From the NCBI GenBank assembly GCA_907163375.1, contig CAJQUW010005700.1, forward strand, positions 1-64,000: a stretch of DNA of 64,000 bases, in the 5' to 3' direction. This document shows, one piece after another, positions 1-12,797 of this stretch; position 1 is the stretch's first letter; each line of letters starts with the position of its first letter. The translations under genes and the position numbers were made by a program. The notes below the pieces were generated by a model, which was not told the DNA's origin, ran no database searches, and was given only the letters and a program-made list of their open reading frames with translations. Source of the DNA: Prostheceraeus crozeri (taxonomy: Eukaryota; Platyhelminthes; Polycladida; Euryleptidae).

Positions 1-2277
1 AAAGAGGGAGGGGGGAAGAAAGGGGAATGGAGAGAAAAAGGAAAAAAGGAAGGGAAGGAATAAAGGGGGTGAAGAGAAACGGGTGAGAAAAAAGAAAGAA
101 AGAGTGGAAGAACAAGGGAAGAAAGAACAAGTGGAGGAAGAAAAGAGGAAGGGGGAAAAAAAAAGGGGAAGAAGAAAGAGGGGGTGGAAGGGAAGGGAGC
201 GAAGGAACAAAAGGGGAGAGGAAAGAAAGGAAAAAGGGGGGGAAGGAGGCAGGAAGAAAAAAGAACGAGGGGGGGGGAGGACAAAATCGGAATGGGAGGA
301 GGGAAGGGAAACGAAGCGCGAGGGAGGGGGAGGGAAAAAAAAAGAAAGGGGGGGGAATGACGGAACAGAGGGGGGAGAAGGACGAAAAGGTGTGAGGAAG
401 AAGGCGGAACAGAAGAATAGGGACGAAGGAAAGAAAAGAAAGGAGAAGAAAGGGGGTGAGAGGAGGGAAGAAGGGACGGAGAGGAAAGGGCGGAGAAGGG
501 GAGGAGGGAAATAGGGGGAAATGAAGGAGGGGAAGAAGAAAGTGAGAAAAGAGAGAGAGGGGAAGGGAGAGAAGGGGTGGGGGGGGGAACAGAGGGAGAA
601 GAAAGAAGGAGGGGGGGGAAACGAGGGGGGGAAGAGGGTAAAGAAGAGGGAAGGAAAGGGGAAAGGATGGGGAGGGAGAGGTAAGCGGGGAGGGGGGAAG
701 AGTGAGAGGGGGAAGAGAAGAAAGGGGGAAAAGAGGAAAAAGAGGAGTGGAAAAAAAGTGAAGGAAGAAAGAAAGAAAAGGGGGGGAATGGAAAGGGTAA
801 AGAGAGAAAAGACAAAAAGAGGAATGGGGAGGGAGGGGGGAAGCACAAACGGGAGGAAGAAAAAAAAGGGGGGGGGGGGGGAAGAAGAAGGAGGTGGAGG
901 GAGAGATGAAAAGGAGAAGGAGGGGAAGAGAGAGGAGGGAGAAGAAGGGAAAGGGAACGCGGAAAGGAAAGGAGAAGGAAGAAGGGAAGGAAGAGGATAC
1001 GGAACGGGGAGGGGGAGAAGAAGGGAAAGGAGAAGGAGAAAGGGGTGAGGAAAAGAGATGAAAAAAGAAAAGGAGAAGGGAAACGGAGAAAAGTAGGAAA
1101 GAAAAGAAAGAGAAGGGCGGAAAGGAGGGAGAAAAAGGAAAAGGGGAGGAGGAAAAGGAAAGGGGAATAGGAGGAGGAGATGGGAGCGAGAAAAAGAAAG
1201 AAAAAGGAAAGGGAGAAAGGAGAAGAAGAAGGGAAAGAGAGGGGGAGACGAAGGCGGGGTGAGGAGAGGAATAGAGGAAAAAAGGGAAGAGGAAAGAGAA
1301 AAAAACGAAAAGGGGGGCAGAAGGGGAGACGAAGAAAGGAGGAGGAGGAGAAAGGGAAAGAGGGAGAGGAAAGAGGGAACGGAGAAGGGAAGGGAAAGGG
1401 GACGAAAAAAAGGGAGAAGGAGGGTGAGAAAAAAGGGGGAGAAGAAAGGGAAATGTGGAGGTGAACAAGGAGGAAAGAGAGGGGGCACGGGGAGAATGGG
1501 GAGGCGAGAACGAAAAGGGAAGAACGAGAGGAAGGACGAAAAGAGGAACGAAAGAAAGGGGAGAAGGGGGGGGAAAGAGAGGAAAGAAGAAGGGGGGGGA
1601 AGGAAGGGAAGAAGAAACGGAAAAAATGGAAAAAGGAAGGGAAGGGGTGGAAGAAAGAAAGGGAGAAACGTCGGAAGCCGGAGGGGAAGAGGGAAAAGGA
1701 GAGAGAAAGGGGAAGGGGGGGAACGGAAAAGAGAGGGGGGGGAGGGAAAAAGAGTGAAGTGAGGGGTTATGGAGAGGGAAGGGAGAAAAAGGTAAAGGGG
1801 AAGAAAAAAAGGGAGAAGGGAGAAAAGGAGAGAAGGAGGAGGAAGAAAGAGAGAAAGAGAGGAGAGAAAGGAAGAGGAGAGAGCGGGAAGGAGAGAGGGG
1901 AGGAAGAGAAAGGAGAGGAGAAAAGAAGAGGAGGGGAGAGAGGAGAAGAAAAAAGAGGGAGAGGAAGGGAAGAGGAGGGAGAAGAAGAAAGAAAGAAAGG
2001 GAGAGAAAGAGAAGGAAGAAACCAAGAGAGAGGAAGAGAAAGGAAAACAGAGAAGAAGAAGAAGAAGAAGAGAGGAAGAGAAGAGAGAGAAGAGAAAAGG
2101 GAGAGGAGAGGAAAGAAAGAAGAGATGAGAGGGGGAAGAGAAGAGGATGGAGAAGATGGAGAAATGAAAGGAGAAGAGGGAGGAAGAGGAGAAAAGAGGA
2201 GAGAGAAGGAGAGAAAGAGAAAGAAGAAGGAAGAGAGGGAGAAGGAGAGGGAGGAAACGAAGGAAAGAGGGAGATAA
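1..2277 (+). repeat. Polypurine (GA-rich) low-complexity tract
   Basis: For almost 2.3 kb the plus strand is nearly all A and G, with only scattered C or T; the tract stops abruptly at about 2276 where normal mixed sequence begins. It starts before the window. Long open frames appear on both strands only because stop codons need T (plus strand) or are suppressed by the all-pyrimidine complement; their translations are just K/R/E/G or S/L/F/P and are not proteins. The part after about 1760 is even purer than the first part. Mirror-symmetric purine tracts of this kind can form triplex (H-DNA) and stall polymerases. Confidence 0.95.
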
Positions 2278-5200
2278 ATTCGCATTGATTAAAACAAAGA
2301 TTATTCAAATTGAAAATCATTGTTGGTGAGCATGTTTAATGATTTGAAAGCTGATATGCATTGTCATAAAATTCATCGATGTATCATTATTGAAACCATA
2401 AAATACGCAATTATAAATATCTTAAAAACTTGCATTGATGATTCATGCATAAATCCGGTTGAACATTGATGACAAATTCGCATTGATAAAATAAGGATTA
2501 TTCTTTTCAATTCTTACAGTATTCCCGGGTTGAAATAAACCGAGATAATTTTATCTAATATATGACTGATGGTGACAAAATTTTACAAATATTAGATAAT
2601 TGTTTTATAAAACAATCAAATACTGCATATTTGATATTTTTTAATAATTTTTGATACATCTTTGACAATTCGATTTGACAAATATTATCATAATCACCTA
2701 AATGTTCATTTCTGAAACATTTTACAAATATTTATAAATTAATTTGTTGATGTAACAAAAATATTCCTGCATATTTATGTAATTGATAGCATTAAAACAG
2801 TGCAGTAAGCTGACTTCTGAACTGATGTGTTTAGCTACATGATAACAATGTTTACGTCAAATGATTGAAAAATCACAACTTTTTTATCACTAGCCAGCAG
2901 CTGGTGTCAAAACGGAACCGAATCTCCAAGACAAACACGTGAACAATGGGAATTGAACTTGAACAGTTGTAACTTGCACTAGCGAAGTCGATGAACATGC
3001 AGTTTGATTTCACAGACAAGCACAATAGCAGCACCCATATTCCCCATACTTCATTAATAATTGCAGCTCTACATTAATATGAGCGTTTGTTTTCTTCCTT
3101 GCCGCCTTCAGTCGAGGACTTCTGTAGAATACGATCGAGTGACGTCATAACAACATCAATCTTTGCCTTACACGTAGGATCATTGCTTTATAGAGTGACT
3201 GCGCGCAACGCATAGAGTGCGCGTGCCCTCAACGTTGCCTCAACGTCCATGGCGCGCACATGACTTACTTTGCGTTTCCTTTAACAATGCGTGACCTCAC
3301 TCTGGCCATACTGCTGCGCTCGTTTCGATGTGACGCTCCTCACTCGAACAGAAGGGCTGTGAATTGTAAAGCTTTCACTGGATGTGCCAACGACTTTTCA
3401 TGCTGATTCTTTACATTGGCAAACTATGGTTTTTCGTGAAATCTTCTTCGAACTAAAGGAAGTATGATAGAAGATGTGTGAATATCGAATACCTGTGTGA
3501 CTCAATTTCTGCCGATTCTATCAAGTTTACGTGCTGGAGGGCCTCGTAAAAGAAGGTAAATGACGATCACTCAAGTAATTATTAGCCAAGTTATTATTCC
3601 ATGAAGTGCGAGTTAAATTGTATATTAGCTGTAAGCGTACACCTTCATGGTCTCCTTTTTGAAATAATGTCTTGAGGAATTGAAAAAAATTTAACATTTT
3701 AGACCTACCGGTTGCTAAAGTTTTTGATTTAAAAACAATCAATATTTTTCTGAAATTCAGTAGGAAGTTCAAGCGTCGCATCATTTTCAGGCGTGATCAT
3801 TTTTATGCTGTGCTTCAATTGAGTGGTTCCATTTCTTTTTCTCACTTCGCTGGACTTACCGGGTTTCATTCGGGGACAATAGATATTGGAGGAATGTGAC
3901 ACGGCTGTTTTAGACCGGGTTAGGAATTCAAAAAACAGCTTATGTCTTACTCCTTGTTCATCCGTAGATGTAGTGCGTAACTAGGTTTACAGCATCAAGG
4001 TTTCAGGTAGTATCAGGCAAGGAAACTAAGTAGGCCAATTGATAGAGGGTAACATTATAAATTGGAAATTAGTAAGCAATTTCTGCAATTTTTAAGTGTC
4101 ATGCTAAAATCATGAATCTTATGAAATTGCAAAACATGATATTATAATATACTATAAAATGAACCAACACATGAGGTCTTGAAATGAAACCTTATTTTCT
4201 CAAACCACTGAAACGAAATTTAATGCGCACATTCTGCGTCATGACTCAAAATAATTCAGAACAAAAACAAAGCAACGCCACTGTGCTCGGTTTATACAGC
4301 CATGTTTGAGACGAATAGTAGGTGGTAATAAATCTTGCTTTTTCTAGATGAGGCTGCATGAATCCAAATGGTCCCATCCCTGATTAAGAAATAGGGCTCA
4401 AGCTAGCTAGCATTAGACGGCTTGACAAAATGGACCTCATTTGTGATTTAGCTGGTTATAAAAGTAAATCGTCTAATTTTCATAACGACTGATATGTCAG
4501 AGCTTCCGAATTGTTTTGTAATCCTGGATATTTTATGGCAAATGATATTGATCGTCAGTCGCGGGTATATAATACTGAGTCTAATTGTGAAGTACTTATG
4601 TTGCATTCTTAATATTTTTTTGAATGTGTTTGCAGCTAATACATTATTATAATTATGTCTGCTTCTATTTGTTGAATTAGGGGTTATTAGAGGGCTATAT
4701 GGGTTATTCGGGCTATAAAGGGTCTACTTCGAGGTCGTAATTGTGTACCTGGGTTTATACTTCCTACTTATTGTCAAGATGAAATGTATTTTGAACCAGT
4801 CACTCAGTAATGTGGATTGTGCCATGTACCACGTTAAGTCATCATGTAATTTGTGTCACAATATATGGGTTCTCTGACAATCATGGTACTACCGGTATCT
4901 ACTTAGTTTTGGGGAGGAGTGTACAGTCACAGCCCACTGTTTGACCTGGATTATCATCACCTCGCTAGAATTCAATAATAATCAATAACATTGATACAGT
5001 AATGTGTAATACAATAACTGAATTCAGCAATATTTTGATGAAAACATTTTAAACATATTTCATCACTCAAAAATTTTAAATTGATAAGATTTCAATACTC
5101 GCTTTGAACCAGCCCTTGCTCCAAACTATGAATTCACTGTCACATATTCAACCAGTATTTAACAGAATTCTGTGGTGACTATTTGTACCGACAAACATTT

Positions 5201-6893
5201 TAATTGTCTATTTAATTGCTTTTACTTTGACTACAACCAATTAAGTCTTCTATATGAAATCCTCGCACGAACGACTTACAGTCGTTGGCAGCTCAGAAAC
5301 TAATTTATGACGAAGTTATCTTAAGGATCACTTATCAAAAGTAGCGGGCACTATAACAATCTTGGGTCTTCATATGCGTCTCTAAAATTAGTTTATACAA
5401 CTAAGAAGTATCTCAGTCATAGTGAATTTATTGGTCATTCTTATTTGCAAATGATTGTAGAATTTGAATTTAAAAATTAAATACCATGACTGCAGCCCTT
5501 CAAAAATTGATATTGATAGAGAGCATGCAACTTCGCATAACAGGATAAAAATCTTTAAGCGGATACGCGTTTCCGTCGGGGAGGAGTCGTCCCTTGAAAG
5601 GCTATAATGAATTTTTTTAATATTTCTATTTAGGGCCCCACGGAATTATAGAGGATTCTCGTGTTAGGGCCCTTCAAAAGTTGATTTTTTGTCAGAGCCC
5701 CTAACTGCCCGTTCACATCCCCGCATATATAGGTAATGTACGTTTATGTAGGCCGACCAATTAATTGCAATAATTTTATCCAAAAATCAAATGGATTGTC
5801 AGCTTAATTTTCGTCAATTGATTAAATTAATTAATTGCACCTATGTAGCAAATCCCTAGCAATTATTTGAAATTAATTTTTCATTGCCCCTGTTTATCAG
5901 TGATGTTTGCGCTCGGTGAAGGTTTCTTTCTTGAAGACCATTATTTATCAGGGTGCAGTCAGAAGTCAGGTAACATCTAAATCTGCTTGTCGTCGGTAAA
6001 AGGATAAAGGAGCTTAGCGGACGATAACTGATTTATTGTCTTGGATATCTTTCATATCACCTGTTTTTTCAAGTGAAATCAAAAATATGTAAGCCGTCAA
6101 GTTTTGGCGGTTCGTCCAAGTAAATCGGATGAAAACGTCTTTGTGTGAAATTTGCTGAGCTTGCAGCTGCTGTTCCACAGTTGCCCTCCATCCAGTGCTG
6201 GTACGGAGCGAGTATTCAGCTTATACGCACCGACACATACAAAACTGAGAAACCGTCTTTCACACCCCGTGTTGTGAAGATTGTAACAGTTCACTTAGCT
6301 CTATAGATGATGACATTGACTTGATTGTGAACGAGGTGAAGGAATGTTGTAATGATTGGGGTAATCATCTTGTTCAAAAGCCTACTCATTTGCTTTTATA
6401 GGCCCATAAGTAAGAAGATGATGCAAATTTGTGTAGAGATGTAATTAAGAGTTTGTTATGTTTAGACTTTTGCACTAGCAGATTTATTTTTTTAATTGTT
6501 TTCTGATTTTCGTTAAATACACACGTATGTACAGTTTTCAACAGATATCCTGATATTATTTACATGTAGGCCCAGTTCTTCTTTTTATATTTGTGCCTTC
6601 CTTCTGTACCAGATGAGAATATCTGTCAATTTCAGACTGATCAAACCAAAATATATTTGCGTAGCGAGTACATGTGCATGTATTCCAAATTCATGGCATT
6701 ATCAAAACTTGACATGACTATACTACCGTATGTCGGTGACCTTGAACAGTCCGGTTAATATCAAATGATTTTTAACTGAGCAATGCTAACTAATTCAAAT
6801 ATGCCATATCAAAAGGTCGGTTGATAATTTCGTTACCGGTATATATAGAACTATCTTAATCTGTATATAATTGCACGTAATATTAAATGGCAG
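2278..6893. other. Gene-poor AT-rich stretch
   Basis: No protein family, RNA gene or transposon end was recognised here. Open frames are short and compositionally random. A phrase resembling ATTCGCATTGAT occurs at about 2279 and again at about 2477, suggesting a small degenerate duplication. A CG-richer island lies at 3120-3365 and is listed separately. Confidence 0.5.
3120..3365. promoter_or_regulatory. CpG-richer island with a CRE palindrome
   Basis: About 250 bp stand out from the AT-rich surroundings by a high density of CG dinucleotides (GCGCGC at two places). The block contains the full CRE palindrome TGACGTCA at 3140-3147. This could be an unmethylated promoter or 5' exon of a host gene, but no start codon with a convincing downstream frame was found, so the role is inference from composition only. 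Confidence 0.25.
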
Positions 6894-6901
6894 ATCTATA
6901 G

Positions 6902-9358
6902 CAGTGGTCGGGCCAGCTGCGAAAATTTTGCGAAAATGTTTAAAAAAATGAACTTGCTGCGAAAAAAATTGACTTGGTCCTGCGAAAAATTGAACCTTGT
7001 AATTCTTACATTTAAATGAACCTATGTTGTCTTATAGAATAAACACTGGTCTACAGGATGGAAAAGGCAAACTAATAACAACTAATTAGCATGTTATTCA
7101 TTACGTTATCATTTAGTTAAAGCTTCATTCATATTATTCACAGCGTCTTCACATCTTGTAACAGGTTCAGTAAAATAAAAGAATTGCAGCAGTAGTTCCG
7201 AGCATCTACTGAGTTACTGTGGATGTTGTAACCGCATACGAAGCTGTCAAAGCCATGTTTAAGAAGTTGCCGATAGTTCTATAGAAGAATGATAACCGAC
7301 TTGATTTCAAATAATTTTTCAATTGATGTATAGACAAAACAAATAAAATTCAAATTAATATGAGTATTGTTGTCGGATATATGCATTGAAATTCATTTTG
7401 TACACTCGCTCGATGCCTGAAATTCTGAACGCAACTGGAGTCATTTGAAGCGCTCCACACTTCCTATACGATTTACTCATATTTTTGATATTCAGCTAAC
7501 GATGCAACGGCTCTGATGGATGCAGAAAACACAATGTCTAGCCTTGTGTTATCAGTTGCATTGCCATTAAGTTGTCCAAAGTATCCTCGAACAGCTGTGG
7601 TTTTTAAGATCACCCGAAAAGATCAAATCAAGCGATGAGTGATGTTAAATGAATGTACTCTCATCTACAAACGGTTCTTACCTTCCATTCAGAAAATTTG
7701 AAAGCGCAATCTAAAGACGTGGATGCTGCAAAAAATGTACCCCATTTTATACCAGATAGGCAGAAAATTTCATAGCTGACCCTGGAAAATAGACTGTTAT
7801 GGAATTTTCTCTTAAATGAATCAAAGTCCATAAAAATGAAATGTCCGAATCTCGAGACATCTGTTTTGGATCAACAGTGTGTGAGCGTTGACCTAGCTGC
7901 CGACAATCAGTTCTGCCCATAGAAATAAACTGTTTATCTGAAGTTAACAATTTTATCTTTTTAGTTGTCTGTTTATTGTTGTCAATTTCTATGGTTCTGC
8001 CACACGTTGCCAACCACAGACAGTCTTCGTAAAAAAGTGTCGTTGGCCAAGCGGCATTCCAAGGCTTGTTTTAAAGAACAAGAGGACAGATCACCATCAA
8101 AAAAAGTGGAAAAAGTTACAGCAAAAAAAGGAAAATAATTTTGTGACAATAAATTCGATGCTTCAGAGCACTAAGAGATAAAGATAGAGGCATCGGACAA
8201 AAAAGAAACACACGAGGGAAGGAAAACATTAATATGATGTAGAACTATCGAGCCGGAGTTGATAATACTGCAGGAAAGCACATTTTTGTTCTGCTTCGAA
8301 TTAGATTCATTGGCACACAAGTTTTCGGTCTAAGACCTTCGTCTGTTGCAGAAATAGTGTGATCATCAGATTATTGCGACTACCAATTATTCCTGCAATT
8401 TCTGCAAACAGATGCAAAACTTTGTTGCTTGTGCAGTCGCCGCCACTGATCGACTTCAGTTCCTCCAGGAGCCTGGAAATTTGGGGTGGACCTATACCCT
8501 CAAGCTCGATGCATTCCGAGACGGAGAGAATTGATGGGAAATATCAGTGCAATATTAATGGAAAACCAAGCAAGACAGCAGCGTGAGGAGCAGGAGGAGT
8601 CAATGGAAAGAGAACATCATACTTGATCATACTCAGAGACATCATGCTCAATGTTTTCATGTATATGATTGTTGCATCTTTACAATTTAAGATTGCTGAA
8701 TTTCTGCATGATCCACTTTTTCTCTTTCGATCCGTAATTATTACTTGTTTTCTTTTGATGAAAACTTCTGCTTTCTGTCAATTGCTGATTGGTTTATTTC
8801 CTTTTGTTGTGACCTTCCTGTCAGCGCCTGTTATCAACTGGAACGGATCATGTCTTAAATGACATGTAATAACAAGAATTTTTGTTGTAAAATTTTTGAT
8901 GGTGTTTAGTTGTAAGGTTAGTGACTTTTGACTATATTTGCTACATGCACATGTATGTATTAGCTGATAAGATGGATTCGGTAACAAAATGCCAGTTTTA
9001 TAATTTAGGTAGTTAAGTATCAACAAAATGGCTCCTAAGAAACAGTAGATGGCAGTAGTAGCAAGTTTCTGAAATCAGATATTTGCGAAAAATCTTTTGT
9101 GAGTCATCACTGACGGAACGTAGTTACTTTCGAAAAATCTGGCTTATTACAAGAAAGCACTTAGTTGCGGAGATTGCACAAGACATTTTGAAAAATCAGT
9201 TTGTCCCGACAGATATTGGGCGTTGGTCAAGTTTTGATAAGAGCGGTGTTTTACTCTTCATAATCATGAAATATGATACTGTAATTTGCTGGTATTAGTA
9301 GGCTGCGAAAATTTTGTAGAGCTGCGAAAAAATGGAAAAATCTCTGGACCGACCACTG
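6902..9358. mobile_element. hAT-like DNA transposon, decayed
   Basis: The element begins CAGTGGTCGGGCCAG and its other end is the reverse complement of CAGTGGTCGGTCCAG, so the terminal inverted repeats match over about 14 bp with one mismatch. Directly outside, both ends carry ATCTATAG (6894-6901 and 9359-9366), an 8-bp target duplication. Termini starting CAGTG plus an 8-bp duplication are the hallmark of the hAT superfamily. The 2.46-kb interior has no intact transposase. A lysine-rich open frame ending at 8138 on the plus strand may be a remnant of one, but I could not match it to the hAT catalytic or dimerisation domains. Subterminal GCTGCGAAAA phrases recur near both ends. Confidence 0.8.
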
Positions 9359-9366
9359 ATCTATAG

Positions 9367-11796
9367 ATAAAAGTGAAAAACTTAAGTGCATGTATTTTTT
9401 TCATTGGAATTTTTGATTTAATTGTGTAATAGTTGTTCTGTAAATGTAAAACGATTATGTTGATCAGTCTGTACTTAATCCCTTCTTTGTAGATGGTTGT
9501 TTTTCCCATTACACGGATTCTCTCAATTGCATTGGATGTTTGGGCTTTTCTGCAGCTCATTTAAAGTGGTCCCGTTATTCCTGGTAAGTTGCAATTATTA
9601 TGATCATTTAACAGGCATTTTTGTGTGGATTGACGTTGAAGGTGGTCGTTTTCCCCGTATACACATGTTCTTCCAATTCCATTGAAAGTCATAATTGGTG
9701 CTTCTGAGTTTGGCAGCTCATTCTCTACTTGTATATTAAAGTATGTATTTTAAAAGAGGAACCATTTTCAAAATTTGTGGCTGTTTGAAAATGGGATTAG
9801 GTCATTCTCTTTTCTCTGCAGCTCAGAAATTCTAAGTCGTTACATGACTTTCATCATTTAGTGTACGATGTAGATAATATAAAAGGAGTTTATCGAATAT
9901 TGATAGATATAAAGCACGTGATTACATAATGAACTAGAAATAAGAATGGAAATAAATGATCACTTTAAGTAATCGAAAATTGCCGATGCTGTTGAAAATA
10001 TATTCCCAAACTTTCGTCTGTCTCAGACCGCGTCGGGGACGACGAAAATTTGAGAATATATTTTCAACTCAAACAGCATCGGCTATTTATGCGGAACAAT
10101 TAAATGATTATTTGAAAATGAGATTCTATTCATCTACAATTTGGTCATCTTAAATCCATAAAGAATGTGTCTAATGATCCGCGCGTGTCCCGAAATTTGA
10201 AAGCGACAAGTGTGAATTTTTGGAAAACCTGGTATACAGTTGCTATCATGTATTCATAAAAGGTGACTTAATCAGTAAAAGTCAACCATCAAATGTCAAT
10301 TTTGAGTAAGTCCCTACCCCTCCTATTTGACGTCAATTGCAAGCAGCCCCTACAATGTTTTTAAAATAACATGTAATTTTTGTTTCTTTGCAGGTGGTTA
10401 ATGCTCGTGGTGATCTCCACATTTGATGCTTTACTTCCTTTGTCCTCTATAACTTTCGGTACTCGCTGCTGATCACTGCGTCAATGTGTGCAATTGGATT
10501 GATTATCTATGGTTGATCTTTCAATATTTCGTGCGAATTGTATGGGATGAATACTGTGAAATAATCTTTTTGTTTTTGGAATCCATTGAGTTTATGCATG
10601 TCATACTTGTGTGTCAGAATCTTCGACATCAAACGTAGTTATCATTTTATTACTATACATATATGGCCCCTTGAAGTGTCAGTGGCTGTTTATGATGCCA
10701 AATTATACCGATGACTTACTGATAATCATTACATCAATCGTGTATATGCATTTTTCAAGTCTTGCGATGTCCTAACGTTATGTCACCATGATTATCGTGA
10801 ATGCTTCGTGAATTTGTCGTCTATGAATGTATTGCATTTCATATATATTAGACCCAGTATAGCATGGATTATACAGTGAGATTATATCAACTTCATAATA
10901 CACGCATGTGTCTTAGTGTATTCATCATTTCCGTGTGTAATTCCAGTTCATAGAATCCTAGAAGCCAGCTAACAGGTCTCTTAAAGGCGAATTAGATGTA
11001 ATTTTTCTGTTGGATACTGAATTTAATTCTGTTTTTAATCAAGTTATAAATTTTGTTAGAGTAAACCCCAGAACTTTGAATTGGCTGCTGCAGCTGTGCC
11101 TGTGATAAAAGTATGTAAAACAATTCAATTTTAATTTTTTGAATTGACTCTTTGAAGGTTTGTTCTGTTTTTTCTTTCATGCAATTTAATTTAGCTTTTA
11201 TTATCCAATTTCAGAAGAATCTCAATGTTTGTAAAGAGAAAGACTAGCGAACAAGTTTGTTATATGAAGTGAACTTTTTTCGTTGTGTTTTTTAGCCTCC
11301 ATGTTTACACTGATTGTTTTTTTGTTATAGATAAAATCTATTCATACCATAATGAGCTATGTATTATTTCCTTAATATGTGAATTTCAGGTAGTTCTAGC
11401 ATGCAAATCAGATATGATTTACCATGCAATTGATGAAAACGTAGTGGCGCGTCAGGTTGGTGAAATTCATTTTTTGAACCGCATGATCGATCCAGAAATG
11501 AATTGAATAGAAATATATGTGAAGAACCCATTTGTGATTACGAACACCCCAGTCGGCAAGTGCAACTTGAATCATTGCATATTTCTAACACGAACTGGTC
11601 TATTCCACACTCAGTTGGAGAATTCAATTCTGTATCGATCGTGCTGTTTAAAAGCGCACTTCACCTTCCTGGGGACCATGGTCAACTTCATCAAGTGCAT
11701 CGTAAAATCATGCATGATTTTTTTGAGCAATATCAATTGTCACATTGATAAATCATTGATACGTAATGGATCATGGATAATATTCATGCATGGGAA
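9367..11796. other. Anonymous AT-rich stretch
   Basis: No gene or complete transposon was recognised. The only structure seen is the hairpin at 9982-10083, listed separately. Confidence 0.5.
9982..10083. repeat. Short inverted repeat (hairpin)
   Basis: GCCGATGCTGTT at the left and AACAGCATCGGC at the right are exact complements, and pairing continues inward through GAAAATATATTC on the left and GAATATATTTTC on the right with a few unpaired bases. The loop region is CG-richer. It looks like a small foldback element or the fused ends of a deleted transposon; no target duplication was recognised. Confidence 0.7.
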
Positions 11797-11935
11797 TGCA
11801 TGAATCATGCATTCTCATGCATGAATCATGCATTCTCATGCATGAATCATGCATTCTCATGCATGAATCATGCATTCCCATGCATGAATCATGCATTCCC
11901 ATGCATGAATAATGCATTCCCATGCATGATTGATT
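11797..11935. repeat. 21-bp tandem repeat built on TCATGCATGA
   Basis: About six to seven copies of a 21-bp unit containing ATGAATCATGCATTC follow one another; the phrase ATGAATCATG recurs every 21 bases from about 11800 to 11905. The first copies carry TTCTC and the later ones TTCCC between the cores. The core TCATGCATGA is self-complementary, so the array can extrude cruciforms. The seven-residue repeat seen in one minus-strand frame is a by-product. Confidence 0.9.
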
Positions 11936-11989
11936 TCTGATACATGCATGAAATCATCCATAAATATCCATGGACGGGCGACTAGGGAT

Positions 11990-12797
11990 ATGATAAGTTT
12001 CAAGAATATTCGTTCAAGTTTCTCTAAAAAAATTGTTGAAGATATGAGAACCGTAATACAGCAATTAATGCAGTAGGGCCTACTATCAATTTGGAAGAAA
12101 AAATATTCAGATGAAGACTGATGGGGTGTTGATGAACACTCAACTCCCTCTGTAGAATTCATAACTATTAACAAATTCAGTGAGAATCCGAATATTACAC
12201 TGAGGAATTGGATATTAATAAGGCTCATTCATGTCAACAACGTTCTTCGAGCTATTCACGAGGATGAAACTATTTAATATGGATCTACATGTATGTATTG
12301 CAAATAATTAACAGAGGGTAATAGATCCAAGTGGAATCGATCATCGGATGTCTGTCAATGTCAGATGTTGTCAATCTGCATTGTATAACATGCGTAATAT
12401 ATGTTGTTTGTTAATTTTTATTTGCTTGAGCCAACTTTTTATCAAATTTTCTGATAATTCATATTTATTTTTTCTGTTGTATCATGTAATTTCTTACCGC
12501 AAAATTACATTTACACGTTCTATTATTACCAATTGCTTGGCAATCGCGTCTGGCTTGACCGGGGCCGGTGCATGTGGGCACAGCAACGATATACATGTAC
12601 AACCCAGGCTTTGTACTTATTACAAAGACACAATCTGCATGATCAAAAGTGAAGACGCGGTTCATTTTTCTGTTCAGAAAAGTCATTTGGTCATGTATTT
12701 GGTGAATTGTAAGTAAACCTCACTCTGCTTTTATCTAAGAATGAAGCAATTGGTTTTCATTTGTGCCATAGATGATTTGTGCTATTCCTATATAACA
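11990..12797 (+). repeat. Host repeat R1, left portion
   Basis: This stretch is clearly similar, in inverted orientation, to 48450-49025 (copy R2), and about 200 bp of it (roughly 12557-12740) is similar to the inverted copy R3 at 47216-47490. R1 is interrupted first by a MITE at 12798 and then, after the short piece 13575-13621, by the 33-kb Polinton-derived element; it resumes at 46892. Reading R1 across both insertions against R2 gives co-linear similarity, which is how the insertion sites were verified. No convincing coding frame is conserved among copies. Confidence 0.8.

Noticed and set aside
83..2285. Long open frames on both strands in the purine tract
   Set aside because: They follow from the absence of T (or of A in the complement) and encode only K/R/E/G or S/L/F/P; no start context, domain or conservation.
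11857..12228. A 123-codon minus-strand gene with HAWECMI repeats
   Set aside because: The repeated residues are the translated 21-bp tandem repeat, and the rest is host repeat R1 whose copy R2 does not keep the frame.
12348..12716. A conserved membrane-like protein in host repeats R1 and R2 (FIKFSDNSYLFFLL and similar)
   Set aside because: Similarity between the two translations is explained by DNA similarity; indels between copies break the frame.
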